From Pseudomonadota bacterium (GTDB lineage: Bacteria > Pseudomonadota > Gammaproteobacteria > Burkholderiales > Gallionellaceae): a stretch of 19,531 nt of DNA. The stretch spans positions 1 to 19,531 of the forward strand of contig JAJXTL010000047.1 of the NCBI GenBank assembly GCA_021783855.1, written 5' to 3'. Below, one piece after another: positions 7,051 to 13,297 of this stretch. The notes below the pieces were generated by a model that saw only the letters and a program-made list of their open reading frames with translations, had not been told where the DNA came from and searched no databases. Numbering within the stretch: position 1 is the first letter of the stretch; each line of letters opens with the position of its first letter. Made by a program: the position numbers and the translations under genes.

Positions 7051-7635
7051 TTGGATACAGGGCGATTAGAGACATTCAGCGATGGCGTGATCGCCATCAT
7101 TATCACGATCATGGTATTGGAACTCAAAGTGCCGCACGGCGAGGACATCAACAGTCTGGCGCCCTTGCTGCCCGTGTTCCTGAGCTATGTGCTGAGTTTC
7201 ATCTACATCGGCATCTACTGGAACAACCATCACCACATGCTGCAAATCTGTGAAAAAGTGACCGGACCGATACTCTGGGCAAACCTGCATCTGATGTTCT
7301 GGTTATCGCTACTTCCCTTCTCAACGGCGTGGATGGGCGAGAATCACTTTGGCACGATTCCGTCCGCAATTTATGGCTTTGATCTGCTGATGGCCGCAAT
7401 CGCATACTGGACACTGCAACAGACCATCATCGCTTCGCAAGGCAGCGATTCAATCCTGAGAAAAGCGGTCGGCAAGGACTGGAAAGGCAAGGTATCCATA
7501 TTCGTTTACCTCGGAGCTATTTTTGCAGCATTCTGGTTGCAATGGGCGGCACAATTCCTCTTCGTGCTGGTGGCAGCCGCCTGGCTCATACCTGACCGGC
7601 GAATTGAAAGCGTCCTTGTCAGCAAGGATCATTAA
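7051..7635 (+). CDS. TMEM175/DUF1211-family integral membrane protein
   Basis: The 194-residue protein begins MDTGRLETFSDGVIAIIITIMVLEL, containing the RxxxFSD signature of the TMEM175 family in its first helix (R5, F9, S10, D11). About six hydrophobic helices follow, around residues 10-26, 38-58, 73-90, 105-125, 145-165 and 167-183. Family members are potassium-permeable channels in which the TM1 helices line the pore; potassium or proton permeation here is inferred from family only. The start is TTG at 7051, set by AGGAG six bases upstream, and it puts the signature at the N-terminus as expected. A GCCCGG/CCGGGC inverted repeat (6993-7032) lies in the gap after the pirin, so co-transcription with the pirin is possible but not certain. 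Confidence 0.88.
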   Translation: MDTGRLETFSDGVIAIIITIMVLELKVPHGEDINSLAPLLPVFLSYVLSFIYIGIYWNNHHHMLQICEKVTGPILWANLHLMFWLSLLPFSTAWMGENHFGTIPSAIYGFDLLMAAIAYWTLQQTIIASQGSDSILRKAVGKDWKGKVSIFVYLGAIFAAFWLQWAAQFLFVLVAAAWLIPDRRIESVLVSKDH

Positions 7636-7724
7636 TGGACGACAGTGACTTCCACGGCATCGAGTCGCTGCCTGAAACGCGGCCCGTCAAGCAGCTTTTT
7701 GCTGCATGGTGCTGGGAGACATGA
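7635..7724 (+). CDS. Possible 29-aa micro-ORF between TMEM175 and MoxR genes
   Basis: An ATG overlaps the TMEM175 stop as TAATG, with AAGGA six bases upstream, and opens a 29-codon frame ending in TGA at 7722-7724. Its stop overlaps an in-frame ATG of the MoxR reading frame (ATGATAG at 7721). The peptide has no recognised domain. The spacing suggests translational coupling, but such short frames arise by chance, and conservation would be needed to accept it. Confidence 0.25.
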   Translation: MDDSDFHGIESLPETRPVKQLFAAWCWET

Positions 7725-7801
7725 TAGCAAGCAACATTATGTATACCGCACAGGTAGAATGTCGCTCGCATCCCAATTACATGATTACGCGAATATCGCC
7801 C

Positions 7802-8698
7802 ATGAACAACTCACTTGACAACGTCATCCGGCAAGTCGAAAGCGCGATACTCGGCAAGCCACAGCAAATCCGCTTTGCGCTGGCCTGTCTACTCGCGCGC
7901 GGGCATCTGTTAATCGAAGACCTGCCCGGCGTCGGCAAGACCACACTGGCCCATGTACTGGCGCGCACCCTGGGTTTGCAGTTCGGCCGCATCCAGTTCA
8001 CCAGCGACATGCTCCCGGCCGACATACTGGGCGCATCGGTATTCGAACGAGACACCAACCAGTTCAAATTTCATCCGGGTCCGATCTTTGCGCAGATGAT
8101 CCTGGCGGACGAAGTCAACCGCGCCACGCCCAAGGCACAGAGCGCGTTGCTGGAAGCGATGGAAGAACATCAGGTCACCATCGAAGGCGCCACGCGCCCG
8201 TTGCCCTCGCCCTTCTTCGTCATCGCCACACAGAACCCGTCCCATCAGGTCGGCACCTTCCCGCTGCCGGAATCGCAACTGGACCGCTTCCTGATGCGCA
8301 TCCAGATGGGTTATCCCGACCCGCTGGCTGAACGCGGCCTGCTGTCCGGTATCGACCGGCGCGAAATCATCGCAAAATTCAGCCCGCAAATGGACACCGC
8401 AGAGCTGCTGACATTGCAACAGCGCGCGAGGGAAATATTCGTATCTCCGGCGCTGCTCGACTATGTACAGGCCATTTTGCGTCACACACGCGAATCGGCA
8501 CACTATGTACATGGTTTGAGCCCGAGAGCCGGGCTTGCCCTGCTGGCTGCCGCCCGCACCTGGGCGCTGATCGATGGCCGCAATGCCGTCATCCCGGAAG
8601 ATGTGCAGACCATCCTGCCCGGCGTGGTCAGTCACCGCCTCCAAACAGTCAGCGGTCAGTCGGCACAGGATCTGATTGAAGCAGTGGCGATCCCCTGA
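7802..8698 (+). CDS. MoxR-family AAA+ ATPase
   Basis: The 298-residue protein has the AAA_3/MoxR layout. Walker A is LPGVGKTT at residues 41-48 (K46) and Walker B is ILADEVNRA at 100-108 (D103, E104). Sensor 1 is in IATQNP (N145), the arginine-finger region is QLDRFLMR (R162), and sensor 2 is LSPRAGLALL (R242). MoxR ATPases act as chaperones that mature or activate protein complexes, usually with a DUF58/VWA partner, and here a DUF58 and a transglutaminase-like gene follow. I chose the ATG at 7802 by family length; in-frame ATGs at 7706, 7721 and 7781 also exist, and none has a good Shine-Dalgarno. The hicBA pair sits between it and DUF58. Confidence 0.92.
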   Translation: MNNSLDNVIRQVESAILGKPQQIRFALACLLARGHLLIEDLPGVGKTTLAHVLARTLGLQFGRIQFTSDMLPADILGASVFERDTNQFKFHPGPIFAQMILADEVNRATPKAQSALLEAMEEHQVTIEGATRPLPSPFFVIATQNPSHQVGTFPLPESQLDRFLMRIQMGYPDPLAERGLLSGIDRREIIAKFSPQMDTAELLTLQQRAREIFVSPALLDYVQAILRHTRESAHYVHGLSPRAGLALLAAARTWALIDGRNAVIPEDVQTILPGVVSHRLQTVSGQSAQDLIEAVAIP

Positions 8699-8741
8699 CC
8701 CTTATCAATGCTAGAATGCTTACACCTTTGAAAGGATAAAC

Positions 8742-8948
8742 TTGAACGAGATGTTCTTTATAGTTGAAGAAGCGCCTGAGGGTGGACTCACAGCACGCGC
8801 CTTGGGTGAATCGATTTTCACTGAAGCCGATGACGAGAAAAGCTTACACCAGCAAGTACGCGATGCGGTGCATTGCCACTTCGAAGAAGGGAAAGCGCCG
8901 CAAATTATCCGCCTGCATTTCACCCGCGAAGAACTTATCGCCGTATGA
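8742..8948 (+). CDS. hicB: HicB-like antitoxin, short form
   Basis: This 68-residue protein (MNEMFFIVEEAPEGGLTARALGESIFTEAD...) has the partial RNase H-like fold of HicB antitoxins: strand, EAPEGGxTARAxG, then xxLxxxVRDAVxxHFxxGxAP. It stops after that domain, so the C-terminal HTH or RHH DNA-binding domain of longer HicB proteins is missing. Short relatives are often mislabelled as 2-oxoisovalerate dehydrogenase. The start is TTG at 8742, with AAAGGA five bases upstream; the ATG at 8751 is too far from that site. The stop overlaps the hicA ATG (ATGA), and the product should neutralise the HicA toxin encoded next. Lacking a DNA-binding domain, it may not autoregulate in the usual way. Confidence 0.85.
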   Translation: MNEMFFIVEEAPEGGLTARALGESIFTEADDEKSLHQQVRDAVHCHFEEGKAPQIIRLHFTREELIAV

Positions 8949-9190
8949 AGCTGCCGCGAAATCTGTCCGGTACGCAACTGATCAAGGCGCTGACAAAACT
9001 GGGCTATCAGGAAACACGACAAACCGGCAGTCATGTACGTCTGAGCTGCCAACACCCAAAAGCACACCATCTCACCGTGCCGATGCATGATCCGTTAAAA
9101 ATCGGCACGCTCGCAGCAATTCTCGCCGATGTGGCGGCACAGCACTCCATGACACGAAATTCACTGATCATAAAACTGTTCGGTCAATAG
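8945..9190 (+). CDS. hicA: HicA-family mRNA interferase toxin
   Basis: The 81-residue protein has the HicA double-stranded-RNA-binding-like fold. The alpha1 block is SGTQLIKALTKLGYQ (8-22), the catalytic-histidine motif is TGSHVRLS (27-34, H30), and HHLTVPMHDPLKIGTLAAIL (41-60) is the usual VPxHxxlkxGTLxxIL segment. HicA cleaves mRNA independently of the ribosome and is blocked by HicB. The ATG overlaps the hicB stop by ATGA. The order antitoxin-toxin is the reverse of the classical hicA-hicB order, as in other short-HicB systems. The next gene (DUF58) starts nine bases after its stop, so the pair is embedded in a larger operon. Confidence 0.92.
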   Translation: MKLPRNLSGTQLIKALTKLGYQETRQTGSHVRLSCQHPKAHHLTVPMHDPLKIGTLAAILADVAAQHSMTRNSLIIKLFGQ

Positions 9191-9199
9191 CTACAAGCC

Positions 9200-10174
9200 G
9201 TGCCAACCGCACTCAGACAACGCTTCAACCGCTGGTTGTTCCGCCCGAAAATAGAGCAAGGAACAATCATACTCACGCAGCGCCGCATCTTCATCCTGCC
9301 GACAAGACAAGGTCTGGTTCTGGCTGCTGTGCTGATCCTGATGCTGCTGGGCGACATCAACTACAACCTGAGTCTGGGTTACATACTGACCTTTTTGCTG
9401 GCGATGATGAGTCTGATGTCCATGCTGCATGCCTGGCGCAATCTGGCGCATCTGGAAATACGCGCAGGTCACACAGAGCCCGTGTATTGCGGCGAGGCTG
9501 CACGATTTTTGCTGTACATTAACAGTGGTCTGCCGCGCTACCAACTGGTGCTGCAAAGCAATTCGAGCAACAAGATCACCTTCGACCTTCCCGAAAAACA
9601 AACCAGCGAAATTTTCTTCCCGCTGCCGGCTGCCAAACGCGGCTGGCTGGATGCGGGCAGGTTGACGCTGTACACCGAATTTCCGCTCGGTCTGTTTCAC
9701 GCCTGGTCGTATCTGCATTTTGATACGCGTTGTCTGGTCTATCCGAAACCGCTCAACGACGCACCCTTGCCGTCGGGGTCCGACGGCAAGGGAAAACACA
9801 GCATTGCGGGCGATGACGATTTCGCCGGATTGCGCACTTATGTTCCGGGCGATGCACAGCCCCGCATTGCATGGAAAGCTTACGCGCGCGGGCAGGGTCT
9901 GATGGTCAAGCAGTTCGCGAATCAGGAAGGCGGCGAATTATTATTGGACATTGCGGATGCGCCGGAATCTGATCTGGAAGGAAAGTTATCCCGCATGACG
10001 CGCTGGGTGCTGGATGCCGATTTCCTGGGGCTGCGCTATGCACTGTGCCTGAACGATGAAAACATTCCCGCAGGCAACGGCACCGCACATCGCGACGAAT
10101 GCCTGCGCAGCCTCGCGCTGTTCGGGCTGCCTCATGACCCGGTTGCGGGAGAGGGTATGGGGAGAAAGTCATGA
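9200..10174 (+). CDS. DUF58 domain membrane protein
   Basis: This 324-residue protein has two membrane helices near the N-terminus (about 38-51 and 59-78) and a cytoplasmic C-terminal part with the DUF58 signature DFAGLRTYVPGDAQPRIAWK at about residues 206-225, followed by KAYARGQGLMVKQF. DUF58 proteins are the usual partners of MoxR ATPases and TgpA-like transglutaminases; the role of the trio is poorly defined, with links to envelope homeostasis. The start is GTG at 9200, without a clear Shine-Dalgarno, nine bases after the hicA stop, so translation may be coupled. The last residues (PHDPVAGEGMGRKS) come from REP-like DNA. Its stop overlaps the tgpA ATG. Confidence 0.9.
   Translation: MPTALRQRFNRWLFRPKIEQGTIILTQRRIFILPTRQGLVLAAVLILMLLGDINYNLSLGYILTFLLAMMSLMSMLHAWRNLAHLEIRAGHTEPVYCGEAARFLLYINSGLPRYQLVLQSNSSNKITFDLPEKQTSEIFFPLPAAKRGWLDAGRLTLYTEFPLGLFHAWSYLHFDTRCLVYPKPLNDAPLPSGSDGKGKHSIAGDDDFAGLRTYVPGDAQPRIAWKAYARGQGLMVKQFANQEGGELLLDIADAPESDLEGKLSRMTRWVLDADFLGLRYALCLNDENIPAGNGTAHRDECLRSLALFGLPHDPVAGEGMGRKS
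10138..10168. repeat. REP-like sequence at the DUF58 3' end (reverse orientation)
   Basis: The core GGGAGAGGGTATGGGGAG (10147-10164) is preceded by the small hairpin CCCG-GTTG-CGGG (10138-10149). In reverse complement it reads as a CTCCCC..ACCCTCTCCC unit like the one at the end of tgpA. It encodes the last residues of DUF58 and supplies GGAG six bases before the tgpA ATG. Confidence 0.5.
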
Positions 10175-12186
10175 ACCCATCCCTCACCTATGGTCTGCTG
10201 CTGTGCGTGCTGATGGTCACGGCTCCTCATGCCGCACATCTGCCGCTCTGGGTCAATGCGCTGAGCACGACCCTGTTGCTGTGGCGCGGCTACCTGGCCT
10301 ATACCGGCAATCCACTACCAAAACGCTCACTGTTATTGATGATTACCCTCGCATCCCTTGCCGGCATCCTGATCGAATTCCACCCCCTGTTCGGGCGCGA
10401 GGTCGGTGTCACGCTGCTGATGCTGCTCTCCGCACTTAAGCTGATGGAAATCAAAACAAATCGCGATGCGATGGCGCTGATTTATCCCTTATGTTTCATC
10501 ATTATCACCAATTTCTTCTACTCGCAGAGCCTGCTCACTGGACTGTACCTGCTCGCTACGCTGCTGGTCATCACGGTTGTCTGGGTGCATCTGCATGCGC
10601 CGGGCAGCGCATTCAAATCACGCCTGAAAATTGCGGCAACGTTGCTGTTGCAAGCCATCCCGCTGACCCTCATCCTGTTCCTCCTGTTCCCGCGTGTGCA
10701 AGGGCCGTTGTGGGGCTTGCCGCAGGATACCTATGCCGGCAGCGGGCTGGACGACAAGATGTCGCCGGACAGTCTGGGGCGGCTAAGCCTGTCGGATGCC
10801 GTAGCGTTTCGCGTCACTTATCAGGGAAAAGTGCCGCCCCGCGATCAGATGTACTGGCGAGGGCCGGTATTATGGGACTTCGATGGTCGTACCTGGACAC
10901 CGTGCAGCACTGTGCTCAGCATCGCACCCCGGTTTTCAGAAAAAGGGCAAGCCGTCGAATACGGCGTAACGCTGGAACCGCACAACAAGGCCTGGTTGTT
11001 TGCGCTTGATGTGCCGGTTAAAATTTCGGTGCCTGCCAGAATCACATCCGACTTTCAGTTACTTAACCCGCAACCCGTCAACGCCCGGCTGCGTTATCAG
11101 GCGCGCTCATATCTGACCTATCATGCCAATTTGCAGGAATCCGCGACGCAACTTAAGCGAGCGCTGCAATTGCCACCGGGGCTCAATCCGCATGCGCTGC
11201 AACTGGCCAGGAGCTGGCGCGAGCAAAGCCGCAACAATATGGAAGTCATCCGACTGGCGCTCGATTATTTTCACCAGCAGGATTTCCACTACACGCTGGA
11301 CCCCGTACCCGCCGACAACATCGACGACTTTCTATTCACTACAAGACAGGGATATTGCGAACACTATTCATCGAGCTTCGTGTTCCTGATGCGTGCGGCA
11401 GGCATACCCGCGCGGGTGGTGACCGGCTATCTGGGCGGCGAATATAATGCAGCCGGCAACTATTACATCGTACGCCAATCGGATGCCCATGCCTGGGCGG
11501 AAGTCTGGCTGGACGCCACAGGCTGGCAGCGCATAGACCCGACAGCCGCTATCGCTCCCGAACGTGTAGAACGCGGCCTGTCCACTGTGCAGACTGCCGC
11601 GCTGCCGTATATGGCTCGTATGCAATGGTTGCACAGCCTGCGCAAGAACTGGGATGCCTTGTCCTATCAGTGGAATCAGTGGGTTGTCGGTTACGACAGC
11701 GAACGCCAGTTCGCCTATCTGTCGCGCTTCGGCCTGGAATCATTAAGCAAACAGGTTTTGTACCTCACAGCAGGCCTGGGAATCATCATTACTCTGTTCG
11801 CTCTGTCTATGCTGCGCCACCTGTTCAAACGCGAACGTGACAAGACGCAATCCGCCTGGCTCAAGGTGTGCCGCAAACTGGCACGTAAAGGACTGCCGCG
11901 CGCGCCTCACGAAGGCCCTCATGACTACGCAGCACGCGTTGCAGCCGCCCGCCCCGATCTGGCCGCCGCCATCAAAGATCTCGCCAAACGCTACATCGCA
12001 CTGCGCTATGAACCATCCCCTAACGGGCATGACAAAAATGCCACCAAAAAAAACAAAACTCGCCATGCCCGCTTCCCTCACCCAAACCCTCTCCCGGAGG
12101 GAGAGGGATCAGCCGAATCGCTATGCGAGTTTCACGTTAACGAAAATGCACAATTCATCCGCCATGCCGCAGCATTTAAAGCCTGA
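10171..12186 (+). CDS. tgpA: TgpA-type transglutaminase-like membrane protein (DUF3488-TGc-DUF4129)
   Basis: This is a 671-residue protein. The N-terminal DUF3488 region (about 1-175) holds several membrane helices. A periplasmic transglutaminase core follows, with the triad C396 (GYCEHYSSSF), H440 (SDAHAWAEVW) and D456 (RIDPTA). A further helix lies at about 527-549, and a DUF4129-like cytoplasmic part (SAWLKVCRKLAR...RYIALRYE) spans 561-614. P. aeruginosa TgpA is essential and of this architecture; the protein substrate is unknown. The final ~57 residues do not resemble the family and include PHPNPLPEGEG (636-646), the translation of a REP-like repeat, so the original stop has probably been lost. 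The ATG overlaps the DUF58 stop (ATGA), and its Shine-Dalgarno lies in another REP-like sequence. Confidence 0.94.
   Translation: MNPSLTYGLLLCVLMVTAPHAAHLPLWVNALSTTLLLWRGYLAYTGNPLPKRSLLLMITLASLAGILIEFHPLFGREVGVTLLMLLSALKLMEIKTNRDAMALIYPLCFIIITNFFYSQSLLTGLYLLATLLVITVVWVHLHAPGSAFKSRLKIAATLLLQAIPLTLILFLLFPRVQGPLWGLPQDTYAGSGLDDKMSPDSLGRLSLSDAVAFRVTYQGKVPPRDQMYWRGPVLWDFDGRTWTPCSTVLSIAPRFSEKGQAVEYGVTLEPHNKAWLFALDVPVKISVPARITSDFQLLNPQPVNARLRYQARSYLTYHANLQESATQLKRALQLPPGLNPHALQLARSWREQSRNNMEVIRLALDYFHQQDFHYTLDPVPADNIDDFLFTTRQGYCEHYSSSFVFLMRAAGIPARVVTGYLGGEYNAAGNYYIVRQSDAHAWAEVWLDATGWQRIDPTAAIAPERVERGLSTVQTAALPYMARMQWLHSLRKNWDALSYQWNQWVVGYDSERQFAYLSRFGLESLSKQVLYLTAGLGIIITLFALSMLRHLFKRERDKTQSAWLKVCRKLARKGLPRAPHEGPHDYAARVAAARPDLAAAIKDLAKRYIALRYEPSPNGHDKNATKKNKTRHARFPHPNPLPEGEGSAESLCEFHVNENAQFIRHAAAFKA
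12075..12107. repeat. REP-like palindrome inside the 3' end of tgpA
   Basis: CCCTCACCC leads into a perfect 9-base hairpin, CCCTCTCCC (12087-12095) and GGGAGAGGG (12099-12107), with a GGA loop. This is the widespread CCCTCACCC..CCCTCTCCC type of proteobacterial intergenic repeat, whose translation gives PHPNPLPEGEG. It is read in frame by tgpA. Confidence 0.85.
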
Positions 12187-12202
12187 CGCGGTATAATCCG
12201 CG
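12187..12202 (+). promoter_or_regulatory. Likely queD -10 region within a short palindrome
   Basis: A consensus TATAAT (12192-12197) is flanked by CGCGG and CCGCG, a perfect 5-base inverted repeat. No good -35 is visible 16-18 bases upstream (that sequence is GCAGCA). The distance to the queD start (12228) fits a short leader of about 24 bases. Confidence 0.45.
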
Positions 12203-12227
12203 CCACACAAAAAAGACTGTATTGATC

Positions 12228-12671
12228 ATGCTCATTACCCGCCGCCTTGAATTCGATGCCGGACATCGCATCCCCAACCACAACAGCCAGTGCAAACACC
12301 TGCACGGCCATCGCTATGCGATCGAAATCACCCTGTCAGGCGAGATCATCAACACCGAAGGGCAATCCGAGCAAGGCATGGTGATGGACTTTTCCGATGT
12401 CAAACGCATCGCTCAGGAAAAGCTGGTCAATGTATGGGATCACGCATTTCTGGTGTACCGCAATGACAAGCCGGTGTGCGATTTTCTGGCGACCCTCCCC
12501 GACCACAAAACCGTCATCATGGATGTCGTCCCTACCGCCGAGAATCTGGCTGAAATCGCCTTCAACATCCTCAATCCCGCTTATCGGGACAATTACGGCA
12601 ATCACCTGCGCCTTGAGCGCGTCCGTCTGTTCGAGACACCGAACAACTGGGCGGACTGCATACGAAGCTGA
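12228..12671 (+). CDS. queD: 6-carboxy-5,6,7,8-tetrahydropterin synthase (QueD/PTPS family)
   Basis: This 147-residue T-fold enzyme converts 7,8-dihydroneopterin triphosphate to 6-carboxytetrahydropterin, the second step of queuosine/7-deazaguanine synthesis. Zinc ligands H13 (FDAGHRI), H26 and H28 (HLHGHRY) are present. C22 is the candidate catalytic cysteine; D71-H72 (VWDHAFL) and E136 (LFETPNN) complete the family active site. The VPTAENLAEIAFNIL segment at 101-115 is also typical. I chose ATG 12228; an in-frame TTG at 12222 would add two residues, and neither has a strong Shine-Dalgarno. The gene follows tgpA but has its own TATAAT, so it is probably transcribed separately. No queC, queE or queF is in the window, which is common since they are often scattered. 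Confidence 0.94.
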   Translation: MLITRRLEFDAGHRIPNHNSQCKHLHGHRYAIEITLSGEIINTEGQSEQGMVMDFSDVKRIAQEKLVNVWDHAFLVYRNDKPVCDFLATLPDHKTVIMDVVPTAENLAEIAFNILNPAYRDNYGNHLRLERVRLFETPNNWADCIRS

Positions 12672-12687
12672 AATTTCCAAAATTTTC

Positions 12688-12716
12688 TGGACAGGCAGCG
12701 CCGCTTACGTCAAAAT
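12688..12716 (+). promoter_or_regulatory. Candidate promoter of tRNA-Ser
   Basis: TGGACA (12688-12693) and CAAAAT (12711-12716) are spaced by 17 bases, and the -10 is followed by a GC-rich discriminator (GCGCGCC), a feature of stringently controlled stable-RNA promoters. Transcription would start about 38 bases before the mature tRNA. Confidence 0.4.
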
Positions 12717-12760
12717 GCGCGCCTTCAAAAGCCAGCTTGCGCCGGCATTCAGAAAAATCA

Positions 12761-12850
12761 GGAAGTGTGGCCGAGCGGTTTAAGGCACTAGTCTTGAAAA
12801 CTAGCGAGGATGAGAGTCCTCCGTGAGTTCGAATCTCACCGCTTCCGCCA
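12761..12850 (+). tRNA. tRNA-Ser (anticodon UGA)
   Basis: This 90-base class II tRNA closely matches E. coli tRNA-Ser(UGA). The acceptor stem GGAAGTG/CGCTTCC includes one G-T pair. The anticodon arm is CTAGT-CTTGAAA-ACTAG, with TGA at 12795-12797. A long variable arm (GCGAGGATGAGAGTCCTCC region) and the T-loop GTTCGAATC are present, as are discriminator G and an encoded CCA at 12848-12850. It reads UCA and other UCN serine codons. Confidence 0.97.
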
Positions 12851-12884
12851 GAACACTGTTTTAACCCGTCTCACAAAGTCTCTT

Positions 12885-12919
12885 AAACCCGCATTGCATA
12901 TAGCTTTAGCGGGTTTTTT
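12885..12919 (+). terminator. Rho-independent terminator after tRNA-Ser
   Basis: The perfect 8-base stem AAACCCGC (12885-12892) and GCGGGTTT (12909-12916), with a 16-base loop, runs into a tract of six T (12914-12919). It lies 35 bases past the tRNA 3' end and should end tRNA transcription. Confidence 0.85.
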
Positions 12920-13297
12920 AACGCCCATGCGGTAGAAAACGATCTCATTAAAGCTCAATCTTTTGTTGGTATCTGCTATTGTTGGCGGCAATCCGATGCG
13001 GTTGCTTGGCAACAGCCCCTTTCCGCTACGACTTAAGGAGCAGCATTGCGTATTCCAATGAATTCAGTCGCTCATTACGACAGCGGTTTCAAGCACCCAG
13101 TGCAAAAAGCGCCACGTGCCTCACCCTCCTCACACAACGTCTTCTGGCGAGACTTTCGGTGGGTTCGGTCGAGGTGTACCCAGAACCCTGCAAGAAATTC
13201 GAAGCCCCGTGTAAATCCCTACTCGTCGGCTTCAATGTTTACTCGCCCAATGTAACGACTTCAGCCGTAAGATACTATCTGACTCAGGAGAATTATC
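12920..13297 (+). other. Intergenic stretch between the tRNA terminator and the P450 gene
   Basis: No gene is confidently supported. A hairpin GTTGC-TTG-GCAAC (13001-13013) sits inside a possible outer GCGG (12998-13001) / CCGC (13023-13026) pairing, followed by AAGGAG at 13035-13040. This could be leader RNA structure, but it matches no riboswitch I know. Open frames here have no recognised product (see the small ORF at 13046). The P450 promoter must lie in this stretch, but no convincing -35/-10 pair is seen. Confidence 0.5.
13046..13255 (+). CDS. Doubtful small ORF upstream of the P450 gene
   Basis: A 69-codon frame starts at TTG 13046 with a strong AAGGAG five bases upstream, or at ATG 13058. 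It ends 42 bases before the P450 start. The product is basic, rich in Ser, Arg and Pro, and has no recognised domain or membrane segment. The good ribosome site is the only argument for it; it may be a leader peptide, a gene remnant or noise. A longer overlapping frame (12979-13317) is no better supported. Confidence 0.25.
   Translation: MRIPMNSVAHYDSGFKHPVQKAPRASPSSHNVFWRDFRWVRSRCTQNPARNSKPRVNPYSSASMFTRPM

Noticed and set aside
7910..8644. Minus-strand open frame of 244 codons opposite moxR
   Set aside because: It is antisense to the Walker and sensor motifs of MoxR, shows no domain and has no ribosome site.
10491..11009. Alternative plus-strand frame of 172 codons inside tgpA
   Set aside because: It lies fully within the DUF3488 membrane region in another frame, and the tgpA frame carries all family motifs.
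12998..13026. Riboswitch upstream of the P450
   Set aside because: A hairpin is present, but the sequence does not match the conserved cores of SAM, cobalamin, TPP, FMN, glycine or cyclic-di-GMP riboswitches.
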